Assembly: GCA_943370025.1 (NCBI GenBank)
Contig: CALRPI020000024.1
Location: forward strand, 5,657 to 69,656
Reading direction: 5' to 3'
Origin: JAAUUE01 sp943370025
GTDB taxonomy: Bacteria; Cyanobacteriota; Cyanobacteriia; Cyanobacteriales; JAAUUE01
Length of the DNA stretch: 64,000 nt
How positions within the stretch are numbered: position 1 is the stretch's first letter; each line of letters opens with the position of its first letter. Shown here piece by piece: positions 9,201-16,398 of the stretch. The position numbers and the translations under genes were made by a program. The notes beneath the pieces were generated by a model. The model was not told where the DNA came from and searched no databases. It saw only the letters and a list, made by a program, of their open reading frames with translations.

Positions 9201-11519
9201 TCAACAGGTAGTAATTTTGGTAGTTCGGGAGGTAATATAAATATTCAGGCTCAAGATGTAAGAACTAGTAGTGAGGTTGCATCTTATGCCAATGGATTCA
9301 ACCTAGGTGGTGTTACAGGTTTTTCTGGGAATGCAGGTAATGGGGGTAATATCGATATTACTGCTACTAGGGGTGACATTAATTCAACAAATTTATTAGC
9401 GGATAGTCGAAGTGATCTTTCATCGGGAAATGGCGGAAACGTTAATCTCAATTTACCGACGGGAAATGGCGGGAAAATTAATCTCAATGCACCTAATGGA
9501 AGTATTACTCTATCTGTAATTAATACTCAATCTGGCGATAATATTACCTTCATAAATCGCAGTGCTGGGATAGGAGGAAATATTAATGTTAATGCTGGAA
9601 ATTTATTTTTAGTTAGTAGTCCAGTCGTAGGTATATATAGCATTGTTACTAGAGGAGGATCAGGTGATGGCTCAATTAATATTACTCATGGGGGTAGCAC
9701 TAACGTTCCCTTCCTAGTTGGTAGTGCCACCAACAACGGGACTCTTGGTATTATCAGTAGTGGCAGTGGAGCTAACACAATAAATAACTTAGTTGTTCCC
9801 GTCCCCCCCGCCGTCAACTACTACGGCACAAACATCACCATCAGAACCACAGCCCCTACTCCGCCCCCCTCAATACCGACTCCGCCCCCTACCCCCCCAG
9901 TTTCTCCTCCTGTAACAATACCTGAACCGATCGACCCTAACCCCCCTCGCACCCCAGCCCCTGTAGTTGTTGGCACACCACCTCCCATCCTCATCCCTGC
10001 AACCACCCCCCTTCTCTCACCTATTCCAACTCCCCAAACTCCTCCACCAACAGTAGTTGTAACCCTTCCTGTAGTCCCGACCATAACAATCCCAACTCTC
10101 CCCCCATCGCCACCACCCGTTCCCCCGGCTCTAGTGCTCGATCGACCAATTCTTGATCCCACCTCCCCCGGTGTCCAATCCCCCATCTCCCTAACTGCCG
10201 CCAATTCAGATATCCCCATCATCGACAGAATCCCCGTCAACAACCTAAATGACAGGATTCGCCTCCTAGACGACCCTTTCAAAGAAGAATTCCAACTCTA
10301 CACCGGACTTGCCGATGAAATCGCCACCCTCGATGTCAACCAGGCACAAGACATCCTCAACCGGATCACCAGACAAACCAACGTCAAACCAGCCCTCATC
10401 TACGTCTTCTTCTCCCCCGCCAACGACACTGCCGCCAATAACCGCTCCGTCAGCTCCGCCCGCAGCCAACTCTTCCGCAACCCCAGCGATACCGACGTAC
10501 TAGAAATTGTCCTTGTCCCCCCCACTGGTGATCTTGTAAGAGTCAGATATAACGGCTTAACCCGCCCCCAAGTTCTCCAATCTGCCGGAGAACTGACCAG
10601 AGGCGTTTTCCGCAGGCACCTTGTCTATGCCAACGCCTCCAAGCGGATGTATGACTTGATTATTTCTCGTCTCGAAGAAGACCTGAAAAGACTGAAAATT
10701 GATAACTTAGTCTTTCTCATGGATAGAGGATTAAGGTCAATGCCGATCGCCGCCATGCAGAACAAAGATAATCGATTCATCATCGAAGACTACAGCGTTG
10801 CTTTGATGCCCTCATTGACCCTGACCGATACCACCTATAGTTCCCTCAAAGATTCCCAAGTTATGGCAATGGGAGCCGATCGCTTTGTAGTTGACAATCT
10901 TCCACCTCTGCCCGGAGTTCCAGTAGAACTCAAAGCCGTCAACCAAATCCGAGGCGGCAACATCTTCTTCAATGAAAACTTCACCCTGAGTAATCTCCGC
11001 CAAAACCGCAGTCCAAACCAGAGAATAGTCCATCTCGCCACCCACGGCTCCTTCTTAGGAGACAAAACCAACTCCTACATCCAACTCTGGGAAACCGAAC
11101 GCCTCACCCTCGACCAAATCCGCACCAACGGTTTTGGCACTCCCCCAGTGGATCTATTAGTCCTCAGCGCCTGCGAAACCGCCCTAGGAAATACAGATGC
11201 CGAACTAGGTTTTGCCGGGTTAGCCGTTACCTCTGGAGTCAGGTCAGCCCTAGCCAGCCTCTGGCAAGTCAGCGATGCAGGCACAATGGGCTTAATGACA
11301 GAATTTTATCAACAATTGCAGGTGACAACCACCAAATCCGAAGCACTCAGGCAGGCACAACTAGCAATGCTCCGGGGAGAAGTGCGCTTAGAGGGCGGCA
11401 GTTTAGTCACACCCAAGGGGAATTTTACCCTGAATGAGGAGTTGCAGAAATTGGGAGACCGAAAACTCCAGCATCCCTATTACTGGAGCGCCTTCACCAT
11501 GATTGGCAATCCTTGGTAA
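6300..11519 (+). CDS. Beta-helix adhesin with C-terminal CHAT protease, second part of an interrupted gene
   Basis: This continues the haemagglutinin gene in the same frame after the TAG at 6264. A GTG at 6300 is the first possible restart, but no ribosome site supports it. About 1150 residues are Gly/Asn/Ser-rich beta-helix repeats of the type GNSGNGGNI, then comes a proline-rich linker (bases about 9840-10140). The C-terminal 450 residues form a CHAT caspase-like domain: HLATHGSF carries the His (base 11043) and LSACETA the Cys (base 11172), residues 1841 and 1884 of the joined protein. The family logic is a surface or secreted adhesin carrying a Cys protease. The stop codon abuts a repeat hairpin. 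Confidence 0.88.
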   Translation: MQVAGVNVPTGQGINITSGNLGTGSQGGVINVLGDRVALVNANLNASGINGGGTIRVGGEYRGGGVNPFNSRITYVDSRSFLNADAVNSGNGGRVIVWADDTTRFYGNISGRGITGSGGFVEVSGKVNLAFDGRVELPGANGLNGTLLLDPTDIIIQAGLGNGDGSLPNIAIGTLPDPMTISAGALAAIAPTTAVDIRASNNITFNVPVTFAACTTGTCGAISFIAGGIFNTNGNDITAVGRDFRVAAGSIIARDINTSSFTTLRNGGSVNLLTNNGSITTRDINTGSVVIGAPTGNGGQIDLNAFNGNISARDISSGTGTDSGNAGLGGNILISAPNGSFNATGNVDSRSVTFGTPVAGNSSDAGNITINAQSISVGTALPNTGIIAAYSCADRGSSGNGGVIDLRATNGGVDLAALFTVTGASNTPTSTSRNGGNVFIDATGDINIRGVSGTLSPTLGGTLFPIAIYTRSASTGNSSGNAGNITVNSSGGSFTSSFLGQINSNSSVGTTGNSGNGGNISITAQNVSTGGITSESQATTGDSGNGGRITVTATNGNINANSIGSGSLVLGSPVAGTGGNAGNGGDVQLTATNGGINPLAIIADSLSIVSGNSGNGGNITLDSTGNITLDGVPLLANPYYSSTLSLTTASLSTTGNSGLGGNIRITSQNINARDIYSNSHTTTGNSGNGGRIAVTATNGSINTDLINSGSSVGTGRAGNAGAVEFRATNGGINALAIVADAISNGISNGNGNSGNGGNVTLDSTGDITLTGASNPRIGPARGAYGTSIISLTSLSYSVGGNTGRGGDIRIAAQNVNARGIASHSHVIGSGNNGSAGNINISAPTGSVTTDLIDANMYTDTNSNFPNAGSNFGSSAGNIDIEAQDVRTGDVTAYASVSNLSGVMSPFLGSGNGGNINITATRGNINSASLASNSFSNFSSSGNGGNINLRALNGSMTTGGLINATTYVSTGSNFGSSGGNINIQAQDVRTSSEVASYANGFNLGGVTGFSGNAGNGGNIDITATRGDINSTNLLADSRSDLSSGNGGNVNLNLPTGNGGKINLNAPNGSITLSVINTQSGDNITFINRSAGIGGNINVNAGNLFLVSSPVVGIYSIVTRGGSGDGSINITHGGSTNVPFLVGSATNNGTLGIISSGSGANTINNLVVPVPPAVNYYGTNITIRTTAPTPPPSIPTPPPTPPVSPPVTIPEPIDPNPPRTPAPVVVGTPPPILIPATTPLLSPIPTPQTPPPTVVVTLPVVPTITIPTLPPSPPPVPPALVLDRPILDPTSPGVQSPISLTAANSDIPIIDRIPVNNLNDRIRLLDDPFKEEFQLYTGLADEIATLDVNQAQDILNRITRQTNVKPALIYVFFSPANDTAANNRSVSSARSQLFRNPSDTDVLEIVLVPPTGDLVRVRYNGLTRPQVLQSAGELTRGVFRRHLVYANASKRMYDLIISRLEEDLKRLKIDNLVFLMDRGLRSMPIAAMQNKDNRFIIEDYSVALMPSLTLTDTTYSSLKDSQVMAMGADRFVVDNLPPLPGVPVELKAVNQIRGGNIFFNENFTLSNLRQNRSPNQRIVHLATHGSFLGDKTNSYIQLWETERLTLDQIRTNGFGTPPVDLLVLSACETALGNTDAELGFAGLAVTSGVRSALASLWQVSDAGTMGLMTEFYQQLQVTTTKSEALRQAQLAMLRGEVRLEGGSLVTPKGNFTLNEELQKLGDRKLQHPYYWSAFTMIGNPW

Positions 11520-11523
11520 TACC

Positions 11524-11558
11524 AAATTAAAAAAATGGTGAAACCATTTTTTTAATTT
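11524..11558. terminator. Perfect A/T hairpin after the adhesin gene (partial family E element)
   Basis: AAATTAAAAAAATGGT (11524-11539), loop GAA, then the exact complement to 11558. The run of Ts in the right arm and its position five bases after the stop codon suit an intrinsic terminator. The flanks match the E elements at 18502-18607 and 59235-59331 but the copy is shortened. Confidence 0.7.
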
Positions 11559-11575
11559 AAACCCCTACTCAGTAG

Positions 11576-11648
11576 CGTGCGTTAGCGGAGCGTAACGCAC
11601 GGATAACTAGAGCATGAAACGGGTGCGTTACATTTCATTAACGCACCC
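11576..11648. repeat. Two successive hairpins with GTGCGTTA/TAACGCAC arms
   Basis: CGTGCGTTA/TAACGCACG (11576-11601) is followed by GGGTGCGTTA/TAACGCACCC (11621-11648). The two share the core GTGCGTTA. They lie between the convergent adhesin and acyl-ACP synthetase genes. Confidence 0.7.
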
Positions 11649-11682
11649 TACTGGACTGACGTTAATCTAGGCTTGGTTTAAG

Positions 11683-13650
11683 CTAAGCAAACATCTCATT
11701 GACTAGACTCTGGTAGCGATCGGTGACCACGGGGCGGCGCATTTTCAGGGTCTGGGTTAACATCCCATTTTCCATCGTGAACGGCTCCGTAATTAGACGA
11801 AATACCCCGATGCGATCGTCCACCCTATAGCCGGGGCGATCTTTCACTTCTCGGTTCAGTTCTTGGCGAAATAGATCCTGCACTGGCTTACTAGTCAAAT
11901 CTTCTGGTAGATTTAAGGTCAAATTCTGCTGGTCTGCCCACAGCTTCAAGGCATCTTGGTTAGGGACAATCAGAGCACCTAGGGAGCGCTGATCCTGCCC
12001 CACGAGCATAATTTGATCGATGTAGGCACTCCGCAGACAGGCATCCTCAATGGGTTGGGGTTCAATATTTTCGCCGTTGGTGAGGACGATCGTATCCTTT
12101 GCCCTGCCCGTGATCACAATATCCCCAGCCGGGGTGATCATCCCCAAATCTCCAGTATTGAACCAGCCTTGGGGATCGATCGCCTTCTCGGTTGCCTCCG
12201 GTTTTTGGTAATAGCCCCGCATGATCTGATAACCCCGGATCATCACCAGACCCTTAGCTCCTTGGGGCAGGGTTTGGAAAGTTTCGGGGTCGACAATTTT
12301 GGTTTCTGTACCGGGCATGGGCAAGCCCGATGCCCCTCGCAGATTGTGCCAAGGGCGGCGCACATGGGTGACGGGGGAAGTTTCTGTCAAGCCATAACCG
12401 ACAACGATCGGGAAGCCGATAATCTCAAAAAAATCCTCTAGGTGCATCGCCAGCGAGCCGCCGCCACTGACAGCAATTTTTACCCGTCCGCCAGTGGCTT
12501 GGAGAATTTTCTTATATACGATCGCATTCCCTAGGCTATGCAGAGGGGCAAGCAATCCCGCCGTAATCCCCGCCAGCAATTTTTCCATCCCACTCGGATT
12601 CAGGTTAGTCAACTCTAATCCAGTGGCTAATCGCTTGGCTTTGATATAGCTCCGGCTCCAGCCGAGGAAAGTATTCACCAATTTTTGTTTCTTCGCGGGT
12701 TGTTCCCGCAATTGCCGCTGCACTCCTTCGTAGATATTCTCCCAAAGCCGAGGTACACCCACCATCAAGTGGGGTTGATACTGCTTCAGGTCAGCCTTGA
12801 TATGGCGAATATTGGTATAGATTTGGGTGCAACCCTGAGAAAGGACAAAATATTCACAAGCCCTCTCGTAGGAATGCCAACTAGGTAGAATGCTCATAAA
12901 GAGATCTCCCGGCTGGAGAATGATCGTTCCGCCAAAGGTATTCACTTGGTGCAGTAAATTGCCGTGGGTCAGCATCACCCCCTTGGGTTGGCCAGTAGTT
13001 CCCGATGTGTAGATCAGGGTGGCGAGGGTGGCGCGATCGGCAGTGGTCAGTTGCAAGGGATGGTTTGCCCCGGCTGCCATCAGTTGGGAGAAATTTAATA
13101 CTTTGACTGGCAAATCTGTCGGTGGTTCTTCCTCCGTGAGCAACACGACTAAGCTCAGGGGTAGATCCAGCAATTCTGGTAATAGTTTCTTCAGGGTTTT
13201 CAAGTCTTCGATCACCAAAGCGTTACTGCCGCTATCAGCCAAAATATACAAAAGTTCTGCCCGCTCTGCTTGAGAACTCCGCACCGCATTGGCGGCTCCG
13301 GCTGCCATAATCCCCTGATCGGCGATAAACCATCGAGCGCTGTTATCGGCAAACAAGGCAATTCTGGCAGGAGTTTGGGCATCCTTGGGGGTGAAGTCTA
13401 CTCCACTAGCTTGCAAACCTGCCGCAAACTGTCTAATCTGTTGCCACATCTGGCGAAAGGTAATCTTGATGGGGTTTTCGGCGTGGTGGTCATCGAGGGC
13501 AGGAATATCAGCAAATTTCTCGGCGGCACTCTGCCACACTTGGGAGAGACAGTGGGCAGATTGGTACGTGGCAATCAGGTTCCGGAAGTTCTGCTGTTCT
13601 TCAGGAAACTGACTCAAGGCATGGAAATCAACTAGGGTTTGGGGTGACAT
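11683..13650 (-). CDS. aas: Long-chain acyl-ACP/acyl-CoA synthetase (AMP-forming)
   Basis: A 655-residue adenylate-forming enzyme. Near residue 213 it has the AMP-binding motif TSGTTGQPKGVMLTHGN; later come GYGLTETSP and GWFNTGDLG with the hinge ITGRAKDTIVL. In cyanobacteria the single enzyme of this type activates free fatty acids to acyl-ACP so that they are recycled into membrane lipids. Substrate assignment (ACP rather than CoA) is from family knowledge, not from the sequence. The insertion LPSWHSYERACEYFVLSQGC is characteristic of the long-chain branch. It is followed, in the convergent direction, by the hairpins at 11524-11648. Confidence 0.93.
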   Translation of the reverse strand: MSPQTLVDFHALSQFPEEQQNFRNLIATYQSAHCLSQVWQSAAEKFADIPALDDHHAENPIKITFRQMWQQIRQFAAGLQASGVDFTPKDAQTPARIALFADNSARWFIADQGIMAAGAANAVRSSQAERAELLYILADSGSNALVIEDLKTLKKLLPELLDLPLSLVVLLTEEEPPTDLPVKVLNFSQLMAAGANHPLQLTTADRATLATLIYTSGTTGQPKGVMLTHGNLLHQVNTFGGTIILQPGDLFMSILPSWHSYERACEYFVLSQGCTQIYTNIRHIKADLKQYQPHLMVGVPRLWENIYEGVQRQLREQPAKKQKLVNTFLGWSRSYIKAKRLATGLELTNLNPSGMEKLLAGITAGLLAPLHSLGNAIVYKKILQATGGRVKIAVSGGGSLAMHLEDFFEIIGFPIVVGYGLTETSPVTHVRRPWHNLRGASGLPMPGTETKIVDPETFQTLPQGAKGLVMIRGYQIMRGYYQKPEATEKAIDPQGWFNTGDLGMITPAGDIVITGRAKDTIVLTNGENIEPQPIEDACLRSAYIDQIMLVGQDQRSLGALIVPNQDALKLWADQQNLTLNLPEDLTSKPVQDLFRQELNREVKDRPGYRVDDRIGVFRLITEPFTMENGMLTQTLKMRRPVVTDRYQSLVNEMFA

Positions 13651-13723
13651 GACAAGGACTCCTACGGTATTCTTAGTTACTTATTTAACCGTAATTTGCT
13701 TCCTTGGTGGTGAGGGTTGTTAA

Positions 13724-14059
13724 TGGACAGTTACAATTCTGGCAGATGAATTTCCACAAAGAACAAGGGAGGAAATAGCAACTATGTTGGGACTAGGAGA
13801 TTTGACCCAAACAAGATTTTATCAAGAGGCTTTCAGTGAAGGTCGCCAAGAAGGTCGCCAAGAAGGTCGTCAAGAGGGAGAGTATTTAGCAAAATTGGCA
13901 ACTATTAGGCGGTTAGCGGGGCTGAACTTGTCATTGGAATTGATTGCTCAGGGGGTAGAAATGTCTGTAGTAGAAGTAGAGAGGGCGATCGCCTCAGACG
14001 AAGACGACATCGAAGCTGAAGGAGAACAACCAAGCAACATCACAGATGATCGAAATTAG
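13724..14059 (+). pseudogene. C-terminal remnant of an Rpn-family (PD-(D/E)XK) nuclease/transposase-like gene
   Basis: The frame opens immediately after a TAA at 13721 and reads DEFPQRTREEIATMLGLGDL, then a threefold EGRQ repeat and a short helical tail. This is the usual C-terminal end of cyanobacterial Rpn/DUF-type nucleases, which are normally about 250-300 residues; the catalytic N-terminal part is absent. An ATG at 13784 could still give a 91-residue product. The EGRQ stretch (about 13838-13876) is a 12-bp tandem repeat at DNA level. Confidence 0.65.
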
Positions 14060-14072
14060 CCCAAGGATTACC

Positions 14073-14693
14073 TCAGGGAAAGATATTCTCTCCCTTGAAG
14101 CTACCAATATTTTTGCCTGATAAGTAGATAGGAACTTCTGTAGTAGCGTCGAAAATTTGGCATTCTTGATAGTTCGATCGCTCCCCTTCAGAATTATGAT
14201 CAGGCTGACTATAAACCTCAATTTGTCGCTCTGGTAAATTCACAATCCAATAAACAGGAATCCCCGCTCGTGCATAGATGCGTTTCTTGATATTTCGATC
14301 GCGCTCCAGACTAGAATCTGCCACTTCAATTACTAACTCCACATCTTCAGGGTAAGGATGGCGATCGCTATACATTCTTCTGTCGCCTCGGACGATCGAC
14401 AAATCTGGTTCTGGTTCGCTATCCCCTGTCGTAATTGGCTCATGACAATTAATAAACCAACCAAAAGGCAAACGATCAGCCAAAATCTCTCTTAATACTT
14501 GAGTCGTGAAACTATGGGATGGAGCCTTCGATATTTTCATAGCTAACCATCCTTCTAATAGCTCTACCGGATCGCCATCAGTCAAAATTCCCGTAGTTAT
14601 CATCGTGTGATACTGCTCAACAGTAAGTTGCCAGATAGGATAGGGAGGAATCTTATTAGTAATTGGGGGAGATAATTGAAGTTTGCTGATCAC
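14073..14693 (-). CDS. Uma2 family endonuclease-like protein
   Basis: A 206-residue PD-(D/E)XK-fold protein of the Uma2 (DUF820) family, greatly expanded in cyanobacteria. Visible elements are PVELLEGWLAMK, the acidic EPDLSIV, and VIEVADSSLERDRNIKKRIY with the catalytic Glu and Lys pattern, followed by AGIPVYWIV. The biological role of the family is not established. It converges on the Rpn remnant with 13 bp between them. A second Uma2 gene is at 32410-33333. Confidence 0.92.
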   Translation of the reverse strand: MISKLQLSPPITNKIPPYPIWQLTVEQYHTMITTGILTDGDPVELLEGWLAMKISKAPSHSFTTQVLREILADRLPFGWFINCHEPITTGDSEPEPDLSIVRGDRRMYSDRHPYPEDVELVIEVADSSLERDRNIKKRIYARAGIPVYWIVNLPERQIEVYSQPDHNSEGERSNYQECQIFDATTEVPIYLSGKNIGSFKGENIFP

Positions 14694-14786
14694 TTGATTA
14701 CTCCTTTGTTGCTGGCGAGTAAAGAAATTAGGTTTCTAGAAAAAAACATTGTTTTATCAAGAAAATCTATAGCCATCCTGCAATGG

Positions 14787-15019
14787 GTTGAGAACGGCTC
14801 CCCCTCCCGGTTACGGTGTACACACAAGTCCACTCCGACTACGTTTCAGGATTTGATCCCCCCCAGCCCCCGCGCTAACGCGCCGCTGCGCTAGAAAAAA
14901 GGGGGGAGAATTAATTTAAGTCCCCCTTTTTAAGGGGGATTTAGGGGGATCCTCCCCATTAAACGAGATGATCAATACTTGTGTGTACACGGCAGCCCTC
15001 CGGGGGAGACGTTCTCAAC
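14787..15019. repeat. Large inverted repeat enclosing a family F element
   Basis: The left arm (14787-14829) and right arm (14977-15019) are about 43 bases each and largely complementary: GTTGAGAACGGCTCCCCC against GGGGGAGACGTTCTCAAC at the outer ends, GTGTACACACAAGT against ACTTGTGTGTACAC at the inner ends. A complete family F repeat (14855-14951) lies between the arms, so one element seems to have landed inside another. The rest of 14694-15190 holds no gene that I can support. Confidence 0.75.
14855..14951. repeat. Family F repeat, copy 1
   Basis: Begins GATCCCCCCCAGCCCCCGCG and ends GATTTAGGGGGATC, so the ends are inverted. The interior contains CTAACGCGCCGCTGCGCTAG, AAAAAAGGGGGG and CCCCCTTTTTAAGGGGG. 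Long copies are at 32101-32199 and 38105-38205; short ones at 39261, 46743, 52850 and 57355. Confidence 0.85.
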
Positions 15020-15190
15020 TCTCTAAAATTCTAAACTCAAATAGGATTGCTATAGATCACAACGAATCTAGTTCAACTTAAAACGATTAAAAGGCTGCTC
15101 CGGAGTGATCGTCTGACAACTCTCACTCAAGGCAACCTCTCTACTAATATTTTAGATACTAATATTCTGGACTAGTTATCCAATCATCTC

Positions 15191-15418
15191 TCAATCACTA
15201 ATAATTTCCGGCTGCATGAGTTCATCAGACATTTCAATAATTGCTCTGAGTACAGGCTTCATCATCGGGTCATCAATATCGGAATCTTCGTAGCGGCGGC
15301 GCTTGGCTCGGTTGGCAACTTGCACAGTAATTTTATAACGGTTAGAAGCATTGCTGACTAACTCCTCTGCCCGTTGCATCACATCCATAGAGTCAAAATG
15401 ATAGCGTTTATGTAGCAT
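15191..15418 (-). CDS. rpoZ: RNA polymerase omega subunit
   Basis: A 75-residue protein with the family core MQRAEELVSNASNRYKITVQ, VANRAKRRRYED and a conserved end IIEMSDELMQPEII. Omega promotes assembly of the polymerase core. The ATG at 15418 was preferred over one nine codons upstream because the protein then starts MLHKRYHFDS as in cyanobacterial homologues, and AGGAAA lies seven bases before it. It is transcribed alone. Confidence 0.96.
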   Translation of the reverse strand: MLHKRYHFDSMDVMQRAEELVSNASNRYKITVQVANRAKRRRYEDSDIDDPMMKPVLRAIIEMSDELMQPEIISD

Positions 15419-15664
15419 AAATATTTCCTGTAGTGGTTGTCCCATTGAAAAAACTATGGGTGATGTTTTATCTTACCCCATGTGCAGGGTGAGAGACTAG
15501 ATGGGAAATTTGGGAATCGGTGTAATCTGTTACTAGGGATGGGTAGCCGGATTTTGGGGTGTTAGAGTACTATCAATAAAACTCCCGTAAGGAAAAAGGA
15601 AATTTGTGCTGCGATCGATAATATTGGTTTAATATTATTTTTGGTACTAATCCAGATATAAACT

Positions 15665-16396
15665 ATGTCCTTTGCCCCCCGTCCCGTTAATAATTCTCAT
15701 AATCAGCGCAACAGTTTTGGGTCAAATTCTCCCGCCTTTAGCCGGTTTAGGGGACAAACTCGTACCAACTTGAATAGTCGCAGCTTCAGCAATAATAATT
15801 ATGCCAAAAATGCCGGAAGTAATAACTTAGGTAACAACCTAGGCCAAAGTAACGTCACCGACTTTACCGCCAGAAGGCAGCAGCAGATCTCCTCGACCCA
15901 AACACCACAAATTACCAACTTTCCTCGCCCACCTCTAGATTTTTCTCCTGTCTCGAAAACTGCTCCAGCTTCCCCTCCGCCAAATTTTGTGACCCCAAAT
16001 CCTTGGTGGTTGAGATCGCTATCTTTCCTGAAGTATGGTTCTGGATTACTGACTGGGGGGTTGATTTTTGCTGCCATTACAGTCTACAGCGTCAATGTTT
16101 CTAGCCAGAGAGAGTGGTCAGAAAGTTATAGGCAGCTAGAGAGCCTCCGCCGTACAGAACGGCAGCTATTAGTCGCTAATGAAGTAATCAAAAATAAAGC
16201 CGCCGAAGAATCTTCTACAACGAAGCAATTAGTGCGTCTTGATCCATCCCAGAGATTATACCTTCCAGCTCCTAACCCCGCGCCCGAATCCTCACCTCCA
16301 GCTAAGGGAACGGATGTCAAGCTCACCCCAAACAATGCTGCTCCCAAAGCCCAGCCTGCTCACAAGAATTCTCCCAACCAGCCCTTGGGCTACTAG
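15665..16396 (+). CDS. FtsL-like cell-division membrane protein
   Basis: A 243-residue single-pass protein. A long Asn/Ser/Arg-rich N-terminal cytoplasmic tail (1-110) precedes one membrane helix (about 123-143), a short coiled coil with heptads (YRQLESLRRTERQLLVANEV, about 155-180) and a Pro-rich tail. The stop is two bases before the ftsI start, exactly the position of ftsL in other bacteria. Sequence similarity to FtsL is not evident, so the name rests on topology and synteny. FtsL would be a bitopic partner of FtsQ/FtsB in the divisome. Confidence 0.7.
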   Translation: MSFAPRPVNNSHNQRNSFGSNSPAFSRFRGQTRTNLNSRSFSNNNYAKNAGSNNLGNNLGQSNVTDFTARRQQQISSTQTPQITNFPRPPLDFSPVSKTAPASPPPNFVTPNPWWLRSLSFLKYGSGLLTGGLIFAAITVYSVNVSSQREWSESYRQLESLRRTERQLLVANEVIKNKAAEESSTTKQLVRLDPSQRLYLPAPNPAPESSPPAKGTDVKLTPNNAAPKAQPAHKNSPNQPLGY

Positions 16397-16398
16397 CC

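Noticed and set aside
6767..10469. Many long antisense frames under the adhesin gene
   Set aside because: They arise from the repetitive, biased codons of the beta-helix and proline-rich linker; composition is typical of antisense shadows.
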